From an uncultured Rhodospirillales bacterium (GTDB taxonomy: Bacteria; Pseudomonadota; Alphaproteobacteria; CACIAM-22H2), in NCBI GenBank assembly GCA_903860935.1, contig CAIOSQ010000068.1:1-43134 (forward strand): a stretch of DNA of 43,134 bases. The letters run 5' to 3'. Within the stretch, counting starts at the first letter, position 1. Every line of letters starts with the position of its first letter. The notes beneath the pieces are model-generated. The model did not search any database, was not told where the DNA came from, and saw nothing but the letters and a program-made list of their open reading frames with translations. Both the position numbers and the translations under genes were made by a program. Positions 18,110-29,722 of this stretch are shown piece after piece.

Positions 18110-18780
18110 GTCCTGTCCTTCGCGTCGATGAGCCGCAGCGCCCGCAAGGCGGCGCAGGCGGCCCCGTAGCCATTGTCGATGTTCATCACCGGTACGCCTG
18201 GCGCGCAGCTGGCGAGGGCGGCATGCAGCGCGCTTTCGCCACGATTGGCGACGCCGTACCCGGTCGAGGTCGGTACGCCGACGACAATCCCGGGAACGAG
18301 GCCACCGAGCACGCTGATGAGCGCGGCGTCCATGCCCGCGACCGCGATCACGACAGGATGGCGCACGATCTCGGGCACGCGCTCCATCAGCCGCCATATG
18401 CCGGCGACGCCGACATCGTAGATCTCCGTGGGCGCCACGCCGGCGAAGGCGAGGGTCCGGGCCGCCTCGCGGCAGACGCGCAGATCCGAGGTGCCGGCGC
18501 CGACGATCGCCACGCGTCCGGTGCGCGCCGGCGCCGCGACGACGCCGAAGAAGCCGGTCTGGGAGAGCGGGTCGTAGTCGAGCCGGACCCGATGCGTGGC
18601 GGGCAGGGCGTCATGCGCCACCGGATCGAGCCGCGTCATCAGGATCGCGCCGTCGCGCTCCGCGACACGGTCGAGGATGGCGGCGAGATGCGGTTGCGAC
18701 TTGCCCGCGCAGAGCACGGCTTCATCGAGACCGATGCGCGCGCCACGGGCGAAATCCAGGTTGATGCCGGTCTCAGACAT
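18106..18780 (-). CDS. larB: Nickel pincer cofactor biosynthesis protein LarB
   Basis: NLDFARGARIGLDEAVLCAGKS...VAIVGAGTSDLRVCREAARTLAFAG...GMDAALISVLGGLVPGIVVGVPTSTGYGVANRGESALHAALASCAPGVPVMNIDNGYGAACAA. Confidence 0.95.
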   Translation of the reverse strand: MSETGINLDFARGARIGLDEAVLCAGKSQPHLAAILDRVAERDGAILMTRLDPVAHDALPATHRVRLDYDPLSQTGFFGVVAAPARTGRVAIVGAGTSDLRVCREAARTLAFAGVAPTEIYDVGVAGIWRLMERVPEIVRHPVVIAVAGMDAALISVLGGLVPGIVVGVPTSTGYGVANRGESALHAALASCAPGVPVMNIDNGYGAACAALRALRLIDAKDRT

Positions 18781-19594
18781 TGGCGGGCTCCGCCGCGGGA
18801 CGCAGAAAGGCGCTGCCCATGCGATAGGGCGCGAAGGCGAGCGGACGATCCCCGCCGGGCAGAGCGGCGATCGCGGCGGCAAGCCCGGCGCGCTGCTCCG
18901 GGGCCAGGCTGGCGAGCGTCGTGGCGTCGAGTTCCACCACCAGCCCGGTACGCCGGACGCGACAGCGCAGCGTCGCCGCGGCGCCCAGTCGCGACGCGAG
19001 AAGGGTCTCCGCGGCGTGCACGAGCGCGAGATCGGCGGGATCGATCGCGATGCCCGTCTCGACGCGGCTCGACAGGCACGGCGAGGCCGGCAGTTCGGCG
19101 ATGTCGCCAAGGCCGAGCTTGCGTGACAGTGCCCGGACGCCGGCCTTGTCGATCCCGGCCTCGACATAAGGATGCCGGACGCCATGCTCGGCTGCGGCCT
19201 TGAGGCCGGGACGCCAGTCGGAGAGGTCGTCGCGATTGGTTCCGGACAGGATCTGCGCGCGCGTCGCGGCGGCGATGCCGGCATAGAGGTTGGTCTTGCA
19301 ATAGAAGCAGCGATCGGAGGGATTGGCGCGATAGCGAGGGTCGGCGAATTCCCCCGCATCCAGGATGTGAAGTTGCCAGCCCTCTGCCGCCGCGAGATCG
19401 CGTACGCGCCGGGTCGCATCGGGCGGGACGGCCGGCGAAACGGCGTGCATCATTGTCGCGCGCCGCCCCAGCGCGCGATGCGCCAACGCCGCGAGTGTCG
19501 TGCTGTCGACGCCGCCGCTGACCGCGACCGCGGCCACCTCGAATGCGCCCAGGATGCGCGTCAACTCCAGGGCCGCGTCGTTCGCCTCGCTCAT
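18773..19594 (-). CDS. larE: LarE sulfur transferase (three-cysteine type)
   Basis: VAVSGGVDSTTLAALAHRALG PP-loop, ...ANPSDRCFYCKTNLYAGI..., SGTNRDDLSDWRPGLKAA, ELPASPCLSSRVETG. Confidence 0.95.
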   Translation of the reverse strand: MSEANDAALELTRILGAFEVAAVAVSGGVDSTTLAALAHRALGRRATMMHAVSPAVPPDATRRVRDLAAAEGWQLHILDAGEFADPRYRANPSDRCFYCKTNLYAGIAAATRAQILSGTNRDDLSDWRPGLKAAAEHGVRHPYVEAGIDKAGVRALSRKLGLGDIAELPASPCLSSRVETGIAIDPADLALVHAAETLLASRLGAAATLRCRVRRTGLVVELDATTLASLAPEQRAGLAAAIAALPGGDRPLAFAPYRMGSAFLRPAAEPANV

Positions 19595-20790
19595 CGTCCG
19601 TCCTCTGTCCCATGGGTGTCCTCGATCCGCCGCCGCAGGGCTTCGCGCGCGGCGCGATCGCCCGCTGCGGCGGCGATATCGTCCATGTCGGCTTTTGCCG
19701 TCGTCGTTCCGTCCGGCCGGTTCGCGGTCTTGACCCGTATGCGAGCGCCACCGGCATCCACGCGCGTGGCGAGGCTGCGCGCGAGGACGCGGCGCGTGAC
19801 GCGTTCGATGCGCAGGCCAAGCGTCGAGGTCTGGGCGAGACATGCCTCCGCTGCGGCGTCGAGCACGTCCAGCCGCGCAAGCACCTGGATCTGGGCGAGC
19901 ATGCGGCCTTTCTTGCCGAAGACGGGGCACTGCAGGACATCGAGCACGCCCGGCAGCGCCCGCAACCGGTCGAGGCCGATGGCGAGATCCTCGGGCGTCT
20001 GGTCGTCGACTTCGAAGCGGATCGCCCCGATCTCCTCGTCCTGGCTTGCCACCGGCGCATGCATCGCGTCCTCGAAAGCGGATACGCGCAGGACGTTGCT
20101 GATGCCGGGAAAGCGCTTCGTCCCGAATCCGTAGCCGACACGGCCCATGCGCAGCCGCCGCCGCGGAAGACCTGGCGCCGGCGCGAGATGGCGCAGGATC
20201 GCGGCACCGGTCGGCGTCACCCGCTCGCCCAATCGTCCATCGTCGACGATCTCGAAGCCTTCGATCAGGAGCGCGGTCGCCGGTGGCGGCACAGGCAATT
20301 CGCCATGGGCGCTGCGAACGCGGCCGGCACCGATCGGGAGCGGTGCGGTCGACCAACTCGTCGCGCCGATGCCATCGATCAGCGCCGCGGCGGCGACGAT
20401 GTCGACGATCGAGTCCCAGGCGCCGACCTCGTGAAAAGACACATCCTCTGCGGCGACGCCGTGGACGCGTCCCTCGGCCTCGGCGAGGGTCGCGAAGATC
20501 GCGATTGCTCGCCGTGCGACCCCCGGCTCAAGCCGCGCGCCTTCAAGCATGGCGCGGATGTCGCGAAACGCGCGGTGATGGGCGTCGCGTCGCGGCGGCG
20601 CGACCAGAAAGCGGGTCCCCGTCAGCGTTCCGTCGTTGAACGGCGCAGGGCCGGCAGCGACCCCGTCGGGCAGGTCGAGCGCGGCGAGCGCGGCGTCGAC
20701 CGAGCGCGCCTGCGCGGGCCACGCGTCGAGCAGCGCCGCCGCGAACATGTCTCCGGCGATGCCGCCGACTGGTTCGAGATGGATATGCAT
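19591..20790 (-). CDS. larC: LarC nickel insertion protein (single uninterrupted ORF)
   Basis: [25 protein letters not shown]...[27 protein letters not shown]...[16 protein letters not shown]...[18 protein letters not shown]...[20 protein letters not shown]. Confidence 0.95.
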   Translation of the reverse strand: MHIHLEPVGGIAGDMFAAALLDAWPAQARSVDAALAALDLPDGVAAGPAPFNDGTLTGTRFLVAPPRRDAHHRAFRDIRAMLEGARLEPGVARRAIAIFATLAEAEGRVHGVAAEDVSFHEVGAWDSIVDIVAAAALIDGIGATSWSTAPLPIGAGRVRSAHGELPVPPPATALLIEGFEIVDDGRLGERVTPTGAAILRHLAPAPGLPRRRLRMGRVGYGFGTKRFPGISNVLRVSAFEDAMHAPVASQDEEIGAIRFEVDDQTPEDLAIGLDRLRALPGVLDVLQCPVFGKKGRMLAQIQVLARLDVLDAAAEACLAQTSTLGLRIERVTRRVLARSLATRVDAGGARIRVKTANRPDGTTTAKADMDDIAAAAGDRAAREALRRRIEDTHGTEDGR

Positions 20791-20815
20791 GGCCGCATCA
20801 TAGCCGAAAGCGCGA

Positions 20816-20841
20816 CGCGTCGCTTGCCAAGCGCGTCGCTT
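20816..20841. repeat. 10-bp direct repeat CGCGTCGCTT in the larC/AKR divergent intergenic region
   Basis: CGCGTCGCTT at 20816-20825 and 20832-20841 (16-bp period). The flanking GCGACGCGTCGC is a perfect 12-bp palindrome. Confidence 0.5.
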
Positions 20842-20876
20842 CGGCGCCTGATGTCCGGCGACCGTGGAGGGGTGGT

Positions 20877-21743
20877 ATGGCAATCGAGAAACGCATGTTC
20901 GGGCGGACGGGGCATATGAGCTCCGCCGTGATCTTCGGCGCCGCGGCCCTCGCCCGCGCGGACGAGGGGACCGCGGAGCGGGTGCTTGACCTGCTGCTGC
21001 GCTACGACGTCAATCATATCGATACCGCCGCGCGATACGGCGAGTCCGAAGTGCATGTCGGGCGCTGGATGGAGCGTCACCGCGATCGCTTCTTCCTGGC
21101 GACGAAAACCGGGGAGCGCGACTATGCCGGCGCGCGTGACGGCATCGCGCGATCGCTGGAGCGGTTGCGCACCGACTGCATCGACATGATCCAGCTCCAT
21201 GCCCTCGTGCATCCCGATGAATGGGAGCGCGCGCTTGGACCGGGCGGCGCGCTCGAGGCCTGCATCGAGGCGCGGGCCGCCGGCAAGGTCCGCTTCATCG
21301 GCGTGACCGGGCATGGGTGGACGATCGCCGCGATGCACCGCCGGAGCCTGATGCGGTTCGATTTCGATTCGATCCTGATGCCCTGGAACTGGGTCGCCGC
21401 GCGTCATCCGACCTATGCAGCCGATTTCGAGCGCACGGCGGCGCTTGCAGAGGAGCGCGGCGCCGCGATCCAGACCATCAAGGGCATCGCCCGCGGCCCC
21501 TGGGCGGCCGGCGTGACACGGGATCGGACGACCTGGTACCAGCCGCTGGAGGGCATGGACGATATCCGGCCGTCGGTGCATTGGGTCCTGTCTCGGCCAG
21601 GTGTCTTCCTGTGCTCGGCGGGCGATGTCGGCTTGCTCCCGCTGGTCCTCGAGGCCGCGTGCGAGAAGATAAGCAGGCCCGACGATGCCGAGATGGCCGC
21701 CTTGAGCGAGCGGACGGGCCTGTCGTCGATCTTCGGTCTGTGA
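20877..21743 (+). CDS. Aldo/keto reductase family protein
   Basis: [19 protein letters not shown]...[21 protein letters not shown]...[39 protein letters not shown]...[12 protein letters not shown]. Confidence 0.92.
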   Translation: MAIEKRMFGRTGHMSSAVIFGAAALARADEGTAERVLDLLLRYDVNHIDTAARYGESEVHVGRWMERHRDRFFLATKTGERDYAGARDGIARSLERLRTDCIDMIQLHALVHPDEWERALGPGGALEACIEARAAGKVRFIGVTGHGWTIAAMHRRSLMRFDFDSILMPWNWVAARHPTYAADFERTAALAEERGAAIQTIKGIARGPWAAGVTRDRTTWYQPLEGMDDIRPSVHWVLSRPGVFLCSAGDVGLLPLVLEAACEKISRPDDAEMAALSERTGLSSIFGL

Positions 21744-21856
21744 GGTCCGGCGGCGCTTTACGTTTCTTTACGCGCCCCGGTTCCTGGATGGTCCTAATCT
21801 CCTGCTGCTTCGGTCGGCGTTTGTCGCCGCCCAAGCATAGGATTGGATATCGTCGC

Positions 21857-22699
21857 ATGCTTGCATCGCTTGCCCGCGCCGTGGCGCTGTTCGGGTTGTT
21901 CCTGACATCGGCACCGGCGGTCGCGCAGGAGCCCTATCGCTTCTCGCCCGTCAACCAGTGGGACATCAACCGGACCGCGTCCTACTGGAACCCGATCATT
22001 CAGTATGTCTCGCAACGCAGCGGCTTGCCGCTGCAGCTGAAGATCGGCCGCACCTCCGCCGACACGACCGCCTATGTCCTCGCGCAGGAGGTCGAGTTCA
22101 TCTTCAGCAACCACATGTTCAACCCCCAGCGCATGGCCCTGGGATGGAAGGTATTCGGACGGCGCAACGGTCCGTTGCTGCGCGGACAGATCGCCGTTCC
22201 CGCAGACTCGACGATCACATCCCTGGACCAGCTGCGTGACCAGGAAGTGGCCTTTGCCGGCAACGAGGCATTCGTCGGTTACAAGCTCCCGATGGCACAG
22301 CTCGTGGCGCAATCCATTCCCGTGAAGGCGGTGTTCAGCGGCAACCAGAACGCGGCCTTCGCGCAGATGTTCGCGGGCCGCGCGAAGGCGGTCGGCAGCA
22401 ATTCGATGCTGATCGACGGGTTCGCCGAGCGCGAGAAGAAGGGCTTTCGCGTCCTGTGGAGTTCGGAAGGTTTCCACGATCTTGCGCTGATGGCGTCCTC
22501 GAAGGTGCCGCAGGCCCATGTCGACGCCATCGCGGCGGCCTTTTTCGCCATGCATCTGGATCCCGGCGGTCGCAAGACCCTGGAGGCGGCATCGGCGGTC
22601 GTGTCTCTGACGGTCGAGGATCATTTCGTTCCCGCGTCGATGGACGACTACCAGAATTATGTCGGCTTCTTCGAGGCGGCGCCGGCCTTCCTGCGGTGA
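21857..22699 (+). CDS. PhnD-like periplasmic substrate-binding protein
   Basis: Signal peptide; [59 protein letters not shown]...[27 protein letters not shown]. Confidence 0.85.
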   Translation: MLASLARAVALFGLFLTSAPAVAQEPYRFSPVNQWDINRTASYWNPIIQYVSQRSGLPLQLKIGRTSADTTAYVLAQEVEFIFSNHMFNPQRMALGWKVFGRRNGPLLRGQIAVPADSTITSLDQLRDQEVAFAGNEAFVGYKLPMAQLVAQSIPVKAVFSGNQNAAFAQMFAGRAKAVGSNSMLIDGFAEREKKGFRVLWSSEGFHDLALMASSKVPQAHVDAIAAAFFAMHLDPGGRKTLEAASAVVSLTVEDHFVPASMDDYQNYVGFFEAAPAFLR

Positions 22700-22730
22700 G
22701 CGTGACGCGCCGGACACCGGACGAGAAGAC

Positions 22731-24851
22731 ATGACGGGTATCGCGGCCGGCAGCCCTGGTCGTCTGTCGGGCATCCTCGACCGGATACTTCCGGGTTCGA
22801 TCGTCGTTCGTGTCCTGACCCTCTATACGCTCTCCTGGTTCCTGTGCATCTCCAGCCTGACCTATTTCTTCTACCGTCACGAATTCGCGCATCAGGTCGA
22901 GACCGCCCAGGAAGCCGCCCTGGTGATGATGGAGGTCACGGCGCACACGGTCAGCGACAGCGCGGTGATCGGCGACTACGACACGATCCGCCGCCTGCTC
23001 GACACGGTCGCTCTACAGTCCAATTTTGACGAGGTTCAGTATATCGACCTCGCAGGAGGCAGGCTGCGTAGCGCCAGGGCGCGAGCGGTCCCGAACGCAG
23101 GTCTGCCGACGCCGTCACGGCTCCTCGACGCCGTGAAAGCCGAACTTCACGACGTCAACCGGAGCATCACCGTCGGCGGTACGGATTATGGCGTTCTCCG
23201 GATGCGCTTCGACGCCGAACGCGTCGCAGCCGATCTCTGGTCCGTCATCTGCGCGGCTGCCATCGTCGGTCTGTTCGGTTGTGTCGGAGGCCTCGTGCTG
23301 ATCTGGGTTCCCCTGCGGGCCTGGCTCCAGCGCCTCGGTCAGTCGCGCATGATCGGCGGTGTGCTTGGCGATGCCGCGTCGCTCGAGGTGGATGCCGACC
23401 TCGTCCGCAATGCGCCGGCTGAATTCCGTCAGACTTTGTCGACCCTCTCTCTGACCGCGGGGCGCCTGCGCAGCGAACTCGCCGACCGCGAGGAGGCGCT
23501 TGCGTCGCTGCGCAAGATCATCGCCGACCTCATTCCCGAATCCCCCGGTGACGCGGGGCGCGAGCGGGACATCGGCGCCATGGTGGCGACGATCTCGCGG
23601 CTGGTGCAGGAGCGTCAGACGACCCTGCAGGAACTCGAGCGGGCCAAGCGCGTCTCGGAGGCCGCGAATCAGGCCAAGAGCGACTTCCTCGCGACCATGT
23701 CGCACGAGTTGCGTACGCCTATGAACGGGATCCTCGGCATGGCGCAACTGCTCGAAGCGGGCGACCTCGATGCCGTCGAGCAGCGCCGCTACGTCCGCAC
23801 GATCGCCGAGTCGGGCAGCACGCTGCTCGCGCTCCTCAACGACATCCTCGATTTCTCCAAGATCGAGGCCGGGAAGATCCAGATCGTCGAAAGCGACGTC
23901 GCCCTCGGCCCCCTCGTCGAAGGGATCCTGGCGCTCTTCGCCGAGGCCGCGCGCGGCAAGGGTATCGAATTGCGGATCAAGTCCAACGGTCTCGATGGGC
24001 GCGTGTACCGCTCCGATCCGTTGCGTCTGCGGCAGATGCTGACGAATCTCGTCAGCAATGCGGTCAAGTTCACGGAGGTGGGCTTCGTCCAGATCGAGAC
24101 CCTCGAGAGCGTCGATGGGAACGGACGGCTCTGGCTCGAGATCGGTGTCGCCGACAGCGGGATCGGGATACCCGAGGACAAGCAGTCGCTGCTTTTCGAT
24201 CGGTTCTCGCAACTCGATGCGTCGACGACGCGGCGGCACGGTGGGTCGGGCCTCGGGCTGTCGATCCTGCGCGGCGTCGCTCGCGCGATGGGTGGCGAGG
24301 CCGGCATGACGAGCCGGGTCGGAGACGGATCGCGTTTCTGGTTTCGCGTTCCCATGACGCGCGTGGCCGATGGCGGCGCTGGCGCGGCGACGAGGGGCGC
24401 GCCGGATCGGGGCGCGCTTTTCGTCGGGCGGGCCCTGGTCGCGGACGACACGCCTGCGAACCGTCTCGTGACCGAGCGCTTGCTTGCACGGCTCGGCGTT
24501 GCCGTCGTCGCGGTCGAGGACGGACAGCGGGCGAACGATGCCGTGGTCGGTGGGGAGCCGTTGGACATCGTGCTCATGGACCTGCAGATGCCGGGCATGG
24601 ATGGCCTCGAGGCGGCGCGCCTGATCCGTGCCTGGGAGGAAACGGGACGCGTCGCGCGGGTGCCGATCGTCGCCCTGACCGCGGCGGCGTTCGACGCGGA
24701 TCGTCAGCGCTGCCTCGACGCGGGTATGGACGGCTACCTGACCAAGCCGCTCATGCTCGCCAATCTGCGCGCGGAACTCGGCCGGTGGTTGCCGCAGCGT
24801 CATGTTCCCCCCACCGAGGTGCCCGAGAGGCCTGCGGCCGGCGGCGCCTGA
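22731..24851 (+). CDS. Membrane hybrid sensor histidine kinase/response regulator
   Basis: Two TM segments flanking a periplasmic domain; [26 protein letters not shown] (HisKA), [17 protein letters not shown] and [18 protein letters not shown] (HATPase), [16 protein letters not shown]...[13 protein letters not shown]...GYLTKPL (REC). Confidence 0.95.
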   Translation: MTGIAAGSPGRLSGILDRILPGSIVVRVLTLYTLSWFLCISSLTYFFYRHEFAHQVETAQEAALVMMEVTAHTVSDSAVIGDYDTIRRLLDTVALQSNFDEVQYIDLAGGRLRSARARAVPNAGLPTPSRLLDAVKAELHDVNRSITVGGTDYGVLRMRFDAERVAADLWSVICAAAIVGLFGCVGGLVLIWVPLRAWLQRLGQSRMIGGVLGDAASLEVDADLVRNAPAEFRQTLSTLSLTAGRLRSELADREEALASLRKIIADLIPESPGDAGRERDIGAMVATISRLVQERQTTLQELERAKRVSEAANQAKSDFLATMSHELRTPMNGILGMAQLLEAGDLDAVEQRRYVRTIAESGSTLLALLNDILDFSKIEAGKIQIVESDVALGPLVEGILALFAEAARGKGIELRIKSNGLDGRVYRSDPLRLRQMLTNLVSNAVKFTEVGFVQIETLESVDGNGRLWLEIGVADSGIGIPEDKQSLLFDRFSQLDASTTRRHGGSGLGLSILRGVARAMGGEAGMTSRVGDGSRFWFRVPMTRVADGGAGAATRGAPDRGALFVGRALVADDTPANRLVTERLLARLGVAVVAVEDGQRANDAVVGGEPLDIVLMDLQMPGMDGLEAARLIRAWEETGRVARVPIVALTAAAFDADRQRCLDAGMDGYLTKPLMLANLRAELGRWLPQRHVPPTEVPERPAAGGA

Positions 24852-24961
24852 GCCCTGGCGGGATACGCCATGCCTCGACGTCGCGTCGGCACGCCTGCAG
24901 GGCGGCTCGACAACGGGATCTGGACAGGTGACAGCCCTGCTCGTGCCGCCTGCGACGACGC

Positions 24962-27411
<2,450 letters not shown>

Positions 27412-27415
<4 letters not shown>

Positions 27416-27966
27416 GGCGTATGCGTCCACGTGACGTCGAATATGTCGTGATCGGCACCCGATGCGCGCGAGGCGGCAAGCGTTACGCGGACCGGCGTTC
27501 CCATGCGTGCGCCCAGGCCCTGCAGCAATCCGGAGACGAAGGCCGTCAGGCCCTGGCGATGCGTATGGTAGTGTAGCCGCAGCGACGTCGACGTGATGTC
27601 GGTGCATACGAACCGCGGCGGATGCATGCCGGGGAAGATCATCGCGATCCGGTTGTGGAAGTTGGGAAGGTTCGCGAAGAATTCCGGGATCGTCGCGCCG
27701 GCCGCCGAGAGCAACGCGCCGTAGCCTTCCTGCGCCGTGTAGGCGATCCAATGCTTGCCGAAGGCGGTCAGAACGTCGTCGGCCGAGGCGCCGAGGGCTT
27801 CGCTGGCCGCCGCGACGAGACGGAATGTCATCTCGTCGGGATAGGATTCGTCGCTGAGGAACATCTCGACCTCGACGCCGGCGCGCGCCTTGATGCGTTC
27901 CCAGGCATCGGGCCCATGATGGGCGAGCACCATGTCCTCGATCGCCTTGTTGACCATCCCGAACAT
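27412..27966 (-). CDS. H-NOX (heme NO/O2-binding) domain protein
   Basis: MFGMVNKAIEDMVLAHHGPDAWERIKARAGVEVEMFLSDESYPDEMTFRLV...FFANLPNFHNRIAMIFPGMHPPRFVCTDITSTSLRLHYHTHRQGLTAFVSGLLQGLG: proximal His (LPNFHNRI), Pro (MHPP) and a YxS/TxR-like motif. Confidence 0.93.
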
Positions 27967-28084
27967 CGTCTTTTCCCCTCGCCGCAGCCGCGCCATGCGG
28001 ACGCCACCACGCGCGAGGAAAACCTAACCAAGTGCCCGCCGGATGCAATGGTTCAGAGCGCTGGGATGGCAGAACGGGCGCGTT

Positions 28085-29722
28085 TCAACCTTCGATTTCA
28101 AATCCGTAGTCGCGCCGCGCCGCTTCGGGCGTCACGAACCCGCTGCGCAGGTCGGCGGCGATGGCGTCCCGCGCCCGGCGGCGTGGGTCACCATAACCGC
28201 CGCCGCCAGCTTCGACCGTATCGATCCGGTCACCCGGCGCGAGCACGTAGCGTCCCTTGGGATGAACCGGTTCGCCATTGATCGCGATGCGCCGCATGCC
28301 GCCGGCCATGCCCCCAACGATGCCGGCAGGGGGGAATTCGGTGCGGCCGGCAAGGCACGAGACGGTCATCGGATGGCCGCTGTCATTGACGAGCGCTATG
28401 CGCTGTCCCAGTCCGCCGCGAAACTCGCCGGGTCCCCCGCTATCCGGAAGCAGCACCTTGGACTCAACGAACATTCCGGTCAGGTTCTCCCAGACCTCGA
28501 CCGGCGTACCGGTCATGTTGGATGGTGCCGGCGTCGTCGCCGCACCATCCAGTCCGTGCAGCGCGCCGAACCCGCCAGATGCGAAGAAGATGCTCGACAC
28601 TCCGCCGCCCTCGCGGGTGCGACCCTGGACGTTGATCAGGTTCAGCATGCCGGAATCGGCCTGGACCCGGTCGGGCAAGGCGCGCGCCAAGGCGCCATAG
28701 ACAAGCGGATTGACGAAATGGCCGACGATGTGCCGCCCGCCGGTCGGAGACGGCGGCAGCGGGTTCAGGATCGAACCCGCCGGGGCGGTCGCATGAATCG
28801 GGCGGACCGAGCCCTCGTTGTTCGGGATCTTGGGCGTCGTGAGGCACTTGATCGCGTGGCAGGTCATCGCCCGGGTGTAGCAGAGGGGCACGTTGATCGC
28901 GGCGGGCACGGCATCGCTCGAACCCGAGAAATCGGCATGCGCCTCGCCATCTGCGATCACGATCCGGCACGCGAGCCGCAACGGCGCCGCATGGCCTTCG
29001 ATGTCGATGGCGTTCTCGTAGACTCCTTCGGGGATGCGACGAAGTTCCTCGCGGATCGCATGCTCCGATTGCGCGAGAATGGCGTCGGCGAGAGGCGTGA
29101 GATCCTCGATTCCATATTCGTCCATGAACTCGAGCAGCATCCGCGCGCCGACATTGGTGCAGGTGACGTTCGCCATCAGGTCGCCGATGGTCTGCTCAGG
29201 CACGCGGACATTGGTCCGGATGAGTTCGATCCATGTTTCGTCGACCTCGCCGCCGCGTGCCAGACGGATGATCGGCAACCGCAATCCTTCTTCGTAGACC
29301 TCGCGCGCGGTCGCCGAGAAACCGGCCCCGCCGATGTCGGGGAGGTGAGTGATGCTCATCGTGTAGCCGACCAGATCGGTTCCTCGGAACACCGGTTGCA
29401 TCACGTTGACGTCGAAGAGATGACCGGTACCCATCCAAGGGTCGTTGGTGGCGATCACGTCGCCGGGCCGCAGGCTGTCGGCGGGAAAGCGCCGCAGCAT
29501 ATGCGCGAGGGTCGCCGGCGCGGTGCCGGTGAAGGACGGGACGCTGTACGCACCTTGGGCGATAGAGCGGCCATGTCGGTCGAAGACGACGCAGGAGAGA
29601 TCGTAGCTCTCGCGCACGTTGGTCGAGAAGGACGTGCGGACGAGCGCGTTGATGATCTCGTCGGCGATGGCGATCAGGCGATCCCATTGGATGCCGAGCG
29701 CGATCGGATCGTAGCTGCTCAT
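28085..29722 (-). CDS. Hydantoinase B/oxoprolinase family protein
   Basis: DPIALGIQWDRLIAIADEIINALVRTSFSTNVRESYDLSCVVFDRHGRSIAQG...GDVIATNDPWMGTGHLFDVNVMQPVF...GGPGEFRGGLGQRI...EAGGGGYGDPRRR. Confidence 0.93.
   Translation of the reverse strand: MSSYDPIALGIQWDRLIAIADEIINALVRTSFSTNVRESYDLSCVVFDRHGRSIAQGAYSVPSFTGTAPATLAHMLRRFPADSLRPGDVIATNDPWMGTGHLFDVNVMQPVFRGTDLVGYTMSITHLPDIGGAGFSATAREVYEEGLRLPIIRLARGGEVDETWIELIRTNVRVPEQTIGDLMANVTCTNVGARMLLEFMDEYGIEDLTPLADAILAQSEHAIREELRRIPEGVYENAIDIEGHAAPLRLACRIVIADGEAHADFSGSSDAVPAAINVPLCYTRAMTCHAIKCLTTPKIPNNEGSVRPIHATAPAGSILNPLPPSPTGGRHIVGHFVNPLVYGALARALPDRVQADSGMLNLINVQGRTREGGGVSSIFFASGGFGALHGLDGAATTPAPSNMTGTPVEVWENLTGMFVESKVLLPDSGGPGEFRGGLGQRIALVNDSGHPMTVSCLAGRTEFPPAGIVGGMAGGMRRIAINGEPVHPKGRYVLAPGDRIDTVEAGGGGYGDPRRRARDAIAADLRSGFVTPEAARRDYGFEIEG

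Noticed and set aside
24852-24961. GCAGGGC/GCCCTGC and GCCGCCTGC inverted repeats between the convergent kinases
   Set aside because: Long loops, competing pairings and no U-tract; expected by chance in GC-rich DNA.
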